This document shows positions 7,378 to 21,300 of a stretch of DNA of 64,000 nt, in pieces (within the stretch, counting starts at the first letter, position 1; every line of letters begins with the position of its first letter). Both the position numbers and the translations under genes were made by a program. Location: the NCBI RefSeq assembly GCF_041102575.1, contig NZ_JBGCUE010000004.1, forward strand, positions 62,001 through 126,000, given 5' to 3'. This DNA comes from Tenuifilum sp. 4138str (GTDB lineage: Bacteria > Bacteroidota > Bacteroidia > Bacteroidales > Tenuifilaceae). The notes beneath the pieces are model-generated. The model saw only the letters and a program-made list of their open reading frames with translations, ran no database searches and had not been told where the DNA came from.

Positions 7378-8361
7378 ATGGATTCGTTAACACACGCACT
7401 AACCGGTGCCATTATTGGCCATGCTTTAGGTAACGGTAAGTTGGGAACTAAAGCAATGGTGATTGGTGCTATTGCCGCAAACATCCCCGATTTTGATGCT
7501 GCTTTTACCCCTTTCTTTGATCCCGTGGAGGCTATGTACATCCATAGAGGTTTTAGCCATTCGCTTCTGCTAATGTTTATAGGTTCAGCTTTTCTGGGAT
7601 ATCTTTTAAATAGGTACTACAAAAGCCGACATCCATTTGGTTTTTGGTGGCTTCTGGTATTGATACCATGGCTTTCGCATCTACTTATGGATATTTTTAA
7701 CACATACGGAACCGGTATCCTTGAACCCTTTAGTAGTGTAAGAATATCGTTCGATGCCATGGCAATAATTGATATAAATTTGCTGGTTATACTTGTGCTA
7801 ACCCTTGCTGCACTCCTTTTCTTAAGGGAAAAATCTCGCTTTCAAAAAAGGTTTATAGCACTTTTGTGGCTATCAGTGGTTTTGCTTTACTTTTTGTTGA
7901 ATGTTTACATTAAATTATCGCTTGAGAGGGAAGTTAGGGATAGGTTAACAACAGCTGGAATTGATTTTACCCGGATTCATTCAACACCATTACCGCTTAC
8001 AAACCTAGTTTGGATGGTTGTGGTTGAGGATTCGTCGGGTTACCGGGTGTCGCAGGTAAATATCGTTAAGAAACAGATAGTGAGCCATACCCTATTATTA
8101 AAAGGTAAGGAAAATAGTATTACTACTTGTTCTTTAGAACGAATAAAGGAGTTTACAAAAAACTACTTTACCATTGATTACTCCGATCAAGGTTACTTTT
8201 ATGTAAACGATTTACGATTTTCAAGCCTGGAAAGTAGCTATCCTGCAGCCTATGTATTACGTTTTAGGATTGACGAGAAAAATTGTAGGGTAGGGCGCAC
8301 CCATCCCAAAAGAGGGATAAATCCAACGAATATTAGCAAGCTAGTGCGGAAGATTTTTTAA
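7378..8361 (+). CDS. YdjM-type membrane-bound metal-dependent hydrolase family protein
   Basis: This 327-residue protein begins MDSLTHALTGAIIG and has conserved His/Asp positions in NIPDFDAAF, HRGFSHS and SHLLMDIFNTYG, the pattern of the YdjM/DUF457 family. Four to five membrane helices occupy about residues 15-180. The C-terminal 140 residues are soluble and probably face the periplasm. E. coli YdjM is SOS-regulated, but no LexA-like site was identified here. The biochemical activity is unproven in the family; only the metal-binding residues suggest hydrolysis. Confidence 0.8.
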   Translation: MDSLTHALTGAIIGHALGNGKLGTKAMVIGAIAANIPDFDAAFTPFFDPVEAMYIHRGFSHSLLLMFIGSAFLGYLLNRYYKSRHPFGFWWLLVLIPWLSHLLMDIFNTYGTGILEPFSSVRISFDAMAIIDINLLVILVLTLAALLFLREKSRFQKRFIALLWLSVVLLYFLLNVYIKLSLEREVRDRLTTAGIDFTRIHSTPLPLTNLVWMVVVEDSSGYRVSQVNIVKKQIVSHTLLLKGKENSITTCSLERIKEFTKNYFTIDYSDQGYFYVNDLRFSSLESSYPAAYVLRFRIDEKNCRVGRTHPKRGINPTNISKLVRKIF

Positions 8362-9040
8362 GACCAAATGGGTAAAGGATAAGGTTAAAGGATAAAAATT
8401 TCAAATTTCAGATTTAAGATTTCAGATTCATGATTGAAGATTGTTTCAAGCCATCAACCAACAATTAACAACCATCAACCAACAACTATCAACCATCAAC
8501 CAACAACTATCAACTAAATTAGTATCACAGGGTTCCACAGTGTAACACGGTGTTACACAGAATGGCATTCACGAACAACAACACACGAACAACGAACAAC
8601 GCCTCCTGCCCCGTAGGGGCGTAACATTTGTAATCCTATGACTACTCCCCATGAATTGTCATACACGCAATTCTTTCTCTAAAGAATATTGGTGAAGCGT
8701 TGCATCGCAACAGAAAGGCAATGCAATGAGCGATTCCCGAAAAACCAGTCAAAAGGGAATGAAGGAGCAAAGTGATGCTTCGGCTAGCTCAGCATGACAA
8801 GGGAGCAGAAGGGAAGATAGGGTTTTTGTCATCCCGAGCAAAGTCGAGGGATCTCATCAAAGGATTGAAGAAAAAAGAGCAAAGAGATGCTTCGGCGAAG
8901 TCAATCCCGATAATTCGGGACTCAGCACGACAGCGTGATGTTTCCCTAACGCTCAACATGAAAAACATTCACATGAATAACCATCAACCAATAACCAACA
9001 ACAATCAGCTAACCTTTTCTCACTCCCACACCATATAACC
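8362..9040. repeat. Repeat-rich intergenic region without genes
   Basis: 8373-8440 holds AAATTTCAGATTTAAG-type strings, and 8452-8515 is a run of ATCAACCAACAACTATCAACC-like units. 8570-8750 repeats the block seen at 3575-3700 (CGAACAACGAACAACGCC, CCCCGTAGGGGCG, GCGTTGCATCGCAACAGAAA). 8755-8965 is about 90% identical by eye to 3955-4165. The terminal inverted repeats of the 3431 element are missing, so this looks like a partial or decayed relative. A predicted 88-codon frame at 8772-9038 is only the repeat read through. Confidence 0.7.
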
Positions 9041-9316
9041 TACCCCCTCTCCTAACATTTTTTAAGAAAAAAATTTGTATTTTAAAAAATCGCCGTAAAT
9101 TGCTATACCAATAACAGTAGTAAAAAACAAGGTAAAATATTAATAATCAATAAGTTAAAAGATTTAAAGGCTTTTATACGGTGTATTTTGTATTTGGGTT
9201 TCATGAGGAGGAGGAATTTAGTTAAAATTAACAGTATAGGTTTTAGTATAGGTTAAGGTGTTGTACTATGCCTTAGCTTTTTTATTAGTATCAACTCGAT
9301 AAATGGTGTAATAAAT
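9041..9316 (+). promoter_or_regulatory. Leader region of the giant adhesin operon
   Basis: The 276-bp region is A/T-rich and free of dispersed repeats. A weak promoter candidate is TTTG at 9074-9077 with TAAATTGC at 9096-9103 (spacer 18), which would give a leader of about 210 nt. A TAAGG...CCTTA hairpin followed by TTTTTTA lies near 9252-9283 and could attenuate transcription. Both calls are tentative. Confidence 0.35.
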
Positions 9317-12300
9317 ATGAATATGAGACGACTGATTAATTTTCTTGGGTTATTAGCGCTACTAGTTTTATGCGTTAAAACCGCTTACCCTGAAGGAACC
9401 AAACAGCTTATGCCTAACTCAAGCGATAGGCTTTGGCTGGAGTTTAACGTATTTCAAACAGGTAGTAACGATTTTGCAGGTTATGATTGTCCTGTGGAAA
9501 AACGTTTAAACATTAGGTTGAATGCTGGCGAAAAGGTGTTCTTCGGGTTTAAGATGAACACGGTAAATTATGGGGGAAATGTTAATACTGATCCGGCCAG
9601 GGTAAGGTTTAGAATTAGAAAACCTGATGGAACCATTGCATACGCCGAAACTGCAATGCCTACTTCTGGTGCAGGGTACATTACAAATTACACACAGGCA
9701 ATTAACGGTCCAAATGGCGCTAAGCTAAATGGCGTTACTATTACAGCTGGTTATTCCCCTCTTTCCTTTACTGCGGATCAAACAGGTGATTACTATATTG
9801 AATTCAGACATCTTGATAACAGACGTTGGGCTCTTGAATTTTTTGATATCACTGTTACTGATGCCAGCAATAATATTATTACTAATCCAGGTGAGCCCAA
9901 TATACCTGCTGGTAGAATTTATAGTAAGGGGTGGCAGATGACCACAACAAGTTTCACTGAGTATCCTGTTAACAATTTCTTTTACGTTTTCACTTCCGAT
10001 GAGTTTGTTAATAAAATCAATTTCCAGTACTACCCTTTCTCATTCAAATTCCAGTCAAACTCCTATGGTATAATTCCAGTAGCTTCGGAACCGCACTATA
10101 TTAAACGCGCCCAGAGCAAGGATAATGACCAAACAGCCAATGCCATGGAGTATAGGGTATATTTGAATGACCCTGACAGGAGCATTTGGCCAACAACTCG
10201 TTTGGCGCCTCCCAAAATTCAAGTATGGGCTGAGGACACCCTCTTCTACGACTACGATTACATGCGTACCCCCATGCAGCTACCCGTTTCCGATTACGAT
10301 GTGTACTTGGAAAAGAATCGAGTTGGCTGTCCCTATAGTTCGGTTGCCATTTTTAAAATGGAGATGAATATTGATGCCTTTGTCGCCATACTTATCGATA
10401 TTGACGGGAATGGTTACTCAACCAGTGGAAGCGACAGGGTTATTTACCGGGATTTAAAGAAAGGGATAAACTACATACTTTGGGATTTTAAGAACGATGC
10501 AGGGGCTGAGGTTCCGGTTGGTGTTTACAATGCATCGGCAACCTTTATGGGCCGCGGACCAACCAACTTCCCCGTTTACGATGTGGAACAGTGCGATGGG
10601 GTAAGAACCTCCTCTGTTCGCCCGTTCCGCAAGCTCAATGCAACCATTTACTGGGACGATACATTTATATCACGCTGGGGCGATGAGACAGGTCAGGGTC
10701 TCATGGACGGAACCCAACGAGTGCAATTAGTTAATGGTGCAAGCGTTCCACGTATCTGGTCGTGGAATGCTGATTTACAAAACACCAATTTCAATGGAAA
10801 CATGAATACCATGAACACCTGGTTCAACGCCATTGACCTTGGTTACTCAAACATTAAAATACATGTTACCCAAAGTGCCACCAAGTGTATAAACGGGCTT
10901 GCACCCTGGGTGGGCGATATATACAAGGAAGGTCCTCTTAATACCAACATTACCTTTACTCAGGCCGACTTTACCAGTAAATTTTTCGATCCTACAGGGG
11001 TTGCCCTAAAGGAGATTCGTATTACTACTCTTCCTTCAAATGGTACCTTGCGGGTTGGTGCAACTCCAATTAGTACTGTGCCTTACACTGTTACTGCTGC
11101 AAATCTTGCAAACCTAAACTTTGTGCCTACTTCCAACTGGTGGGGTCGTACATCGTTTACCTATGAGGGGCGCAATAACAATAACCTTTACTCCAACAAT
11201 ACCGAGCAGGTTTACCTTACTGTAAACACTCCACCAACCATTACACCTCCATCGGACCAGAGCGTTTGTACCAATAGCGAACCATCAACCTTACCATTTA
11301 CCGTGAGCGATGGTTCACAAACACCTGCTGACAATATTGTTGTTACAGCATACTCACACGATCCCAACTTTGTACTAAATGGGAATATTGAGGTAGGAGG
11401 TACAGGTACTAACCGTTGGGTTAAGGTAACCCCTGTTGCTAATAAGAGTGGCCATGCCATTATTTACCTTATGGCTGACGATGGTTACTCAAAAACCATT
11501 CAAGAATTTGCCGTTTACGTTGGTCCCGATTTGGAATTCTCGGGCGATACAACTGTTTGCGTAGGACAGGACTTGTACCTGGTGGCTCAGGAACAGGGTG
11601 CTACATCCTATACATGGAAGTACGGAGCCACAACAATTTCCACAACTCAAACCCTAAGCCGTACCTGGGGTAATTTTAACGTGGGTCAATGGTCGCTTAC
11701 TGTATCAAAGGGTGGCTGTACATCAACCCGTTACTTTACTGTTGATATATCACCAAATACTTCGTTTACAGGTGATGTGAATGTATGTGTTGGTGAGGCC
11801 ATTGATTTAACCGCTGTTGAAAACAACGCCACCTATGAGTGGAAGAAGGGAACTATAGTGGTTTCTACTGCTAAGCAATTCTATAAGGCAAGCGCTGTTC
11901 TTGCCGATGCTGGTACTAACTATACCCTCAAGGTAACCAAGGCTGGATGTACAGCAACCTCAGCAGAATTTACTATAAGCGTAGTTAACCCCCCAAGTAC
12001 CGGTTTAACAGTTACCGGTAGCACTGTCGATCCCGGTCACAATGGTACAATTACCGTTAACTCAACACAAAATGGAGTTACCTACAATGTATATAAAAAC
12101 GATGTTTACGTAACTTCAGGTGTGGGAACAGGCGGTAATATTGTAATTACCATACCTGCTGCTAACCTCGAGGTGGGCAACAACCTGTTTGTGGTTAAAG
12201 CCGATAACGGGAACTGCGAAATTGCGCTCAGCTCAACCGCAACTATAGTTGTTCGTACCCCGGGTTTTACTATTTCAGCCATTTCGGGTAATACAACCGA

Positions 12301-15300
12301 GGCTGGTGGTACTGCAACCTTTACAGTTGTTCTTAAAACTCAACCCACCGCTAACGTTACCCTACCTATTAGTAGTTCCGATTTAACCGAAGGAACTGTT
12401 TCAACCGCATCGTTAACCTTTACCTCGGCTAACTGGAATGTGGCACAAACTGTAACTGTTACCGGAGTTGACGACTACATTGTTGACGGCAATATTTCCT
12501 ATACCATAAATATTGGTCCTGCAACTAGCTCCGATACCTATTATAATGGTATCGACCCTGCCGATATCAACCTATTAAATATTGATAACGATGTTGCAGG
12601 AGTTAATGTTAGTCCAACCAGTGGCTTAACCACAACCGAGGCAGGTGGAACAGCAACCTTTACCATGCGACTTACCGCTCAGCCTGCAGCTAATGTCACC
12701 ATTACACTTACTTCGAGCAATACCGCCGAGGGTACTGTAAATCCCACTTCGGTTACATTTACCTCTGCAAACTGGAATACAAACCAAACCATTACCGTTA
12801 CCGGTGTCGACGATCAGGTTGATGATGGCGACGTGGTTTATACCATTATTACATCTAACACCAGCAGCGCCGATCCAGTATTTAACAACATAGCCGTTGC
12901 CGATGTTACTGTCACCAATACTAACAACGATGTTGCCGGTATCGTGGTTAACCCAACCAGTGGGCTTACAACAACCGAGGCAGGAGGTCAGGCTACATTT
13001 ACCATTAGGCTAAATAGCCAACCGCTGAGCAATGTTACAGTTGGATTGAGCTCGAGCAATACCGCTGAGGGAACAGTTAGCCCAACATCGGTTACCTTTA
13101 CTCCTGCTAACTGGAATTCCCCGCAAACCATTACAATTACTGGTGTTGATGATGATATTGACGATGGAAATATCAACTACACCATTATAACTGCGCCGGC
13201 AACCAGCACCGATACAAAGTATAATAATCTTAATCCGGCCGACGTAAGCGTAGTTAACATAAATAACGATAATGCTGGAATTACCGTAAATCCAACATCA
13301 GGTCTTCAAACCACTGAGGCAGGAGGTACCGCAACATTCACAGTAAGGCTCAACAGTCGTCCTACAGCCAATGTTACAATCAGTTTAACCTCAACTAAAC
13401 CTGCCGAGGGTACAGTTTCGCCAACTTCATTAACCTTTACCGCTGCCAACTGGAATACACCTCAAACTGTTACCTTAACAGGCCAAAACGATTGGGTGGA
13501 CGATGGAGATCAAGCATATAGCGTAAACGGAACAGCCTCAAGCTCCGATTCAAAATACAACGGACAAACCTTTAGCGTTTCCGCTACCAATATCGATGAC
13601 GATGAGGCTGGAATTACTGTAAATCCAACTTCGGGCTTAGTAACCAGTGAGTCGGGTGGACAGGCTACCTTTACTATTGTACTAACCAGTCAACCCTCGG
13701 CTAATGTGACTATTGGACTTTCATCGAGCAATACCGCTGAGGGCACTGTAAGTCCTGCTTCGTTAACATTCACCACCGGTAACTGGAATATTCCTCAAAT
13801 TGTTACAATTACCGGAGTTGACGATGCTGTAGCCGATGGTCCTCAGACATATACCATAATTACTGCTGCAGCAACCAGCACCGATCCGTTATACAACGGC
13901 ATTAACCCAACCGATGTTTCGGTAACCAATAATGATAACGATGTGGCTGGGGTAACTGTTACTCCCACTTCGTTATCAACAAACGAAAGTGGTAGCGCAG
14001 CAACATTTACGGTTGTTCTTAACACCAAACCCACCGCCAATGTTACCATTGACATATCAAGCAGCGACCTTACTGAAGGTACGGTATCGCCTGCAAGCTT
14101 ACTTTTTACAACTTCCGACTGGAACACACCAAAAACAGTGACTGTAACTCCCGTTAACGACGATGAGGATGATGGTGATATAACCTATACCGTAGTTACA
14201 TCCAACGCTGTAAGCACCGACCCGGTTTACAACAACCTAGCTGTAGCTGATGTTTCTGTAACCAATGTTGATGATGATAACGCTGGCTTTATAGTTACTC
14301 CAACATCGGGATTGCAAACCACCGAGGCTGGGGGCACTGCAACCTTTACTGTTCGTTTAACTTCTAGGCCAACCGCTAATGTTACAGTTAACTTGAGCTC
14401 AAGCAATACTGCCGAGGGTACCGTTTCGCCTGCAAGCGTAACTTTCCTTCCCAGCAACTGGAATGTAGCTCAAACCATTACGGTAACAGGAGTAAACGAT
14501 GATGTTGATGACGATAATGTAGGTTACACTATAATTACTTCGGCTGCCAGCAGTACCGATACAAAGTATAATGGCTTAAATCCCGACGATGTTTCAGTAA
14601 CCAATATCGATGATGATGTGGCCGGTTTCACAATTACCCCAACCTCAGGTCTACAAACCACCGAGGCTGGAGGAACCGCTACATTTACCATTCGCCTTAA
14701 TACTAAACCTACTGCAGATGTTACAATCACGTTAACCTCAAGCAATCCTGCAGAGGGTTCAGCTTCACCAACCACATTAACCTTTACCACATCGAACTGG
14801 AACTCCGCTCAAACGGTTACCATTACAGGAGTTGACGATGATGTTGACGACGATAATGTAGCTTACACCATTGTAACCAACCCGGCTTCCAGCACCGATG
14901 GTAAGTACAGCGGCCTTAACCCACCTGATGTTTCGGTAACCAATATCGATAACGATACGGCTGGATTTACTGTGGCGCCTACATCGGGATTAACCACAAC
15001 TGAAGCTGGTGGAACTGCTCAGTTCACAATCAAGCTCAACACCCGTCCAACGGCTAATGTAACTATTCCAATATCATCGAGCAATACCGCCGAGGGTACA
15101 GTTAGTGTTTCGAGCGTAACATTCACACCTGCTAACTGGAATGTTCCTCAAACCATAACTATTACTGGTGTTGATGACGATGTTGATGATGACAACGTTA
15201 ACTATACCATTATTACAGGTGTTGCTTCCAGCACCGATACTAAGTACAATGGATTGAATCCAAGCGATGTATCGGTTACCAATACCGACAACGATACAGC

Positions 15301-18300
15301 AGGCATTACCGTTAACCCAACTTCGGGGTTAACAACTACTGAAGCCGGAGGTACTGCAACTTACACCATAAGGTTAAATACCCGTCCAACAGCCAATGTA
15401 ACCATTGGCCTAAGTTCGAGCAATACTGCCGAAGGTATAGTTTCGCCCACATCGGTAACTATAACCCCTGCCAACTGGAGCAACCCAGTAACTGTAACGG
15501 TTACCGGTGTCGACGACTTTGTTGACGATGGAAATGTTACTTACACTATAGTAACCGCTGCTGCTACCAGTACCGATACAAAGTACAATGGTTTAAATCC
15601 ATCGGATGTTTCGGTTACCAACCTTAACGATGATGTGGCTGGAGTAACAGTTGATCCTACAAGTGGATTGGTAACAACCGAGGCTGGTGCACAGGCTACA
15701 TTTACCATTAAACTCAATAGCCGACCCACCGCCAATGTTTCTATCACTCTTAATTCAACAAATACCGATGAGGGTGTTATTTCACCCACAAGCGTTACAT
15801 TTACATCATCAAATTGGAATACGCCACAAACCATTACTATTACTGGTGTAGACGATGATGTGGATGATGACGATATTGCATACACCATTGAAACCCAGCC
15901 CTGTGTTAGCTCCGATACCAAGTACGACAACCTGAACCCTGTTGATGTCTCAGTTACCAATCGCGACAACGATGTGGCCGGTTATATTGTATCGCCCACA
16001 ACGGTATCGTATTCTGAAAGCGGAAGCCCTGTAACCGTTAACTTTAGGCTTGCTACTGAGCCAACAGCTAATGTTTCATTTACCATCACCTCTGAAAATA
16101 CCGATAAAGGTACGGTTTCACCAGCCAGCTTTACCTTTACTCCAGCTAACTGGAATACTGACCAAGTGCTAACCATTACCCCGGTTAACAATTCAGTTGA
16201 CGATGGCGATTTTACCTTTACTGTTACAACATCGGATGCTACCAGTACCGATAGTAAGTATAATAGCCTGAACCCGCCCGATATTCAGGTAACCTGTACC
16301 GACGATGATGTGGCGGGTATAACTGTATCGGCTATTAGCGGTAACACCCGTGAGGATGGTACAACAGCAACCTTTACGATAGTTCTTAATACTGAACCAA
16401 CTGCCGATGTTACCATCGACGTTGAGTCATCAAATACTGCTGAAGGTACAGTATCTCCAGCTAGTGTAACATTTACAAGTGCCAATTGGAATACCCCTCA
16501 AACCATTACCGTAACCGGTGTCGATGATGTGGTGGCCGATGGAAATCAAACCTACACCATCATCCTTCATCCAGCTGTAAGTGCCGATACCAACTATAAT
16601 GGCATTGATCCTGACGATTTATCACTGCAAAATATCGATGACGACCAAGCTGGAGTTAACATCTTCCCGGTAAGTGGGCTAATAACTACCGAAGCAGGTG
16701 GAACTGCAACGTTCCAAATGCAGCTTAACACTGCTCCTACAGCCGATGTAACCGTTAACTTTGTTTCAAGCAATACTAACGAAGGAACAGTATCACCTGC
16801 ATCGCATGTTTTCAATGCAGGTAACTGGAACTCTCCTGTAACAGTAACCCTAACAGGTGTTGATGATGACATTGAGGATGGCGATCAACCCTATCAGGTT
16901 ACAATAACCACAGCTAGTGCCGATGGCGATTACAATAACCTTGCCATTGATCCCGTAACCGCTACTAACCAAGATGATGTGAGTCCTCGACCAGTTGACG
17001 ACAATACTGCAACAGATGAGGAAACATCAGTTAACATCAATGTACTTGCCAACGATAAGGGTCTCGATAAGGGAGTTAAATCAGTATCTATTGCAACCCA
17101 ACCCGATTCCGACAAGGGTAGCGTTACAGTTAACCCCGATAACACAATCAGGTTTACACCGGTTAAGACTTACAATGGACCTGTTACTTTTAGCTACCGT
17201 GTTACCCTTAACAACGATAGCTGGGCCGAAGCGAATGTAACTGTTGATGTAACTGCTATTGACGATACTCCAGTAGCCGTAGATGATAACCGTGGTGCTT
17301 CATTAAACACTCCTCGCACCGTCGATGTACTCATAAACGATACAGGACTTGAGGATGGTGGTATTGTTGTAAGCATTGAGGAACAACCTGAACCTACCAA
17401 GGGATCGGCAGTTGCTAATGTTGACAATACCGTAACGTTTACTCCGGCCGCCGGTTATACTGGTATTGCTACCTTTAAGTATAAGGTATGCGATGCCGAT
17501 GGCGATTGCGACATTGCTACTGTAACCATAAACGTTCGTCCTATTAACCATGTTCCAGTTGCCAACGATGATGCTGCAACAACTGTAGAAAATACGTCAA
17601 AGGCAATCAATGTATTGGCTAACGATAGCGGACTTGACGATGGATTTGGCAGTATAACCATTTTCACTCAACCCGCAAATGGTAATGTAACAGTAAATGC
17701 CAATAGAACCATAACCTATACTCCGAATAACGGGTTCACCGGAACCGACCAGTTTGTTTACATGTTGCAGGATATAGATGGCGATTACGATTTGGCTACT
17801 GTAACCGTTACTGTAAGTGCCAAACCAAATTCACTGCCTAAAGCTAATCCTGATAGTCGTGCAACCTCCAAGAACACCGCTGTTAAGGTAGATGTTCTTA
17901 CAAACGATACCGGCTTAGATGATGGCGTTGCCTCGCTTACCGTAATTACTGATCCTTCCAATGGAACCTATTTGGTTAATGCTACAAACGATTCAATAAC
18001 CTATACACCAAATAATGGCTATGTTGGAACCGATGTATTCCAGTACCAGGTTTGCGACACCGATGGCGATTGCTCAGTTGCTGCTGTAACTATTACTGTT
18101 AAGGATGGCATTAATCATGTGCCTGTTGCTAATAAGGACTCAGTGTCAACCATTATTAATAAGCCTGTTAACATCAATGTTCTTAAGAACGATAGTGGCT
18201 TAGATGATGGCTTTGGTAGTATTGAAATCTATCGTCAACCCGACTTTGGTACCGTTCAGGTAAATGCTAACCGCACCATTACCTATACCCCAACATACAT

Positions 18301-21300
18301 GTTTGTAGGAACTGAAACATTCTACTACATGATTACCGATGTTGACGGCGATTTGGCCATTGGTGAGGTTAAGGTAACCGTAATAGACCGTCCCGATTAC
18401 CTACCTGTTGCAAACGACGATCGTCGTGGCTGTAGCTTCAATACTCCCGTTGTTGTTGATGTACTGTTCAACGATACCGGTCTCGACGATGCTCCCGTTG
18501 CAGTTGCTATAACTCAAAGTCCAGCTCAGGGAACAGCAATAGTAAATGCCGATAACACAGTTACATTTACTCCGGCAAACGGTTTTATTGGTCAGATGAC
18601 CTTCAAGTACTCTGTAACCGATGTTGATGGCGATAGCGATGATGCAACCGTAACTATAACGGTTAAGAGTGGAACCAACATTGTTCCTGTTGCTGCCGAC
18701 GATGATGCAACCACTAAGGTGAATACTCCTGTATACATAAATGTACTGGCAAACGACCGTGGCCTCGACGATGGTTTTGGCTCACTCTACATTTACCGTC
18801 AGCCTGAGTTTGGAACAGTTGTGGTTAACGCAAACAGAACAGTTACTTACACCCCATCGTACATGTTTGTGGGAACTGAAACCTTCCAGTATGTGGTTGA
18901 AGATGTTGATGGCGATTATTCGCTTGCAACTGTTACTGTAACTGTACTCGACAAGCAAAATGCTATCCCTGTTGCAAACGATGATTATCGTGGTTGCAGT
19001 TTCAACCAAAGCGTTGTGGTGGATGTGCTGTTCAACGATACTGGCCTCGATGATGTACCGTTAACTGTTACAATCAGCCAACCTCCAGCCGTTGGCAATG
19101 TTGTGGTTAATGCCGACAACACCATAACATTCACACCAGCAACTGATTTTGTTGGACAATCTACGTTCCAGTATGTGGTTACCGATATTAACGGTGAAAG
19201 CGACGATGCACTGTTAACTATAACCGTGAAACCTGGTGCAAACAATGTGCCTGTAGCTCAAAACGATGTTGCCAATACCATTATCAACACACCTGTTGAC
19301 ATAAATGTACTTGCTAACGACACAGGATTGGAAGATGGTTTTGGTAATCTAACCATCCGAACTCAGCCCCTATTTGGAACAGTAGCCATTAATGCAAACC
19401 GAACCATAACCTACTACCCAAGCTACATGTTCCTGGGTACCGATACCTTTGAGTACTTAATTGAGGATGTTGATGGCGATTACTCCGTTGCAACCGTTAC
19501 AGTTAATGTAACTGAGAAACCCGACGCACAGCCCGTTGCTAACGACGACCGTCGTGGTTGCAGCTTCAATACACCTGTTACCGTTGATGTATTGTTCAAC
19601 GATACAGGACTTGACGATACACCACTTACCATAACTATTTCGCAGGCACCCACACAGGGATTGGCAATAGTTAATGCTGATAATACGGTTACATATACGC
19701 CTGAAAGCGGTTTTATTGGCCAAATGACCTTCCGTTACACCGTGACCGATGCCGATGGCGATAGCGATGATGCCTTAGTAACCATAACCGTAAAATCGGG
19801 AACAAATGTTGTTCCAGTAGCAGTAAACGATGCGGCTTCAACCTATGTTAATACCCCTGTTACAATCCCCGTTCTTGCCAACGATAGCGGCCTCGACGAT
19901 GGATTTGGCTCACTTAACATATACCGTCAACCACAGTTTGGAACCGTGGTGGTTAACGCAAACTGTACGGTTACCTACACACCGAGTTACATGTTTGTTG
20001 GTACTGAAACATTCCAGTATGTAGTTGAGGATGTTGATGGCGATTACGCATTGGCAACCGTAACCGTAGCCGTAACCGATCGACCCGATGCTCAACCTGT
20101 TGCCAACGACGACAATCGTGGTTGCAGCTTTAACCAAACTGTTGTGGTTGATGTGTTGTTCAACGATACCGGACTTGATGATGCTCCTGTAGCCGTAACT
20201 ATCTCTGAAGCTCCTGCACAGGGTACAGCCATAGTTAATTCCGATAATACTGTAACATTTACGCCGGAAACCGGGTTTATTGGAGCAATGACATTCCGTT
20301 ATACCGTTACCGATGCCGATGGCGATAGCGACGACGCTCTTGTTACAATTAGGGTTAAGGAAGGAGTGAACATTGTCCCCCTTGCTGTTGACGATGAGGT
20401 AACTACACCAATGAACACCTCGGTTGACATTAATGTACTTGCTAATGACTCAGGTCTTGAAGATGGTTTTGCTGATTTAAGAGTACTGGTTCAACCGATG
20501 TTTGGTACCGTGGTGGTAAACTCCAATCGTACCATTATGTACACCCCATCGTACATGTTCCTTGGTACCGATTCTTTCCAGTATCTAATTGAGGATGTTG
20601 ATGGCGATTACTCCGTTGCAACTGTCACCATAAATGTTGTTGAGAGAATTAACCATATTCCTGTTGCAAACGACGATTACCGAGGAACATCGTATAACAC
20701 TCCTCGAGTAATTGATGTGCTGTTTAACGACACTGGAGTTGAGGATGTTCCTTTAACCATTACCATCGTTAATAACCCGAGTAATGGTATTGCCACGGTT
20801 AACCCCGATAATACCATTTACTATGAACCAAATAATGGTTACCTGGGAACCGATAAGTTAACATATAGGGTAACCGATGTTGATGGTGAATCAGATGAAG
20901 CAGACGCTTACATCAATGTTAAGCCATTTAACATGATTCCCGAAGCCCACGATGATTATGTTACCACAATTGTAAATACTCCTGTTGATGTTGATGTACT
21001 TGCCAACGACACCTTACTCTTTGAGGGTATTAAGAGTGTGCAAATTCACACCCAACCCAACTGGGGTACTGTGGTTATTAACAGCGATAATACAATCACT
21101 TACACTCCTGGCTATTTCTTTGTGGGTAACGATGAGTTCAAGTACTACGTGGAGGATGTTGATGGCGATTACTCCCTTGCTACAGTTTATATCACCGTAG
21201 TAGATAAACAGAACAACATACCAGTAGCTAACGACGATCGCCGCGCTACATCAAAGAATACGCCAGTTACCGTAGATGTACTCATTAACGACGACGGACT

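Noticed and set aside
8772-9038. 88-codon open frame
   Set aside because: It lies wholly in dispersed palindromic repeats that recur at 3985-4165 and 47880-48013 with frame-breaking differences.
17303-17551. Minus-strand frames across the giant adhesin gene
   Set aside because: They are repetitive shadows of the tandem modules and contain no domain signature.
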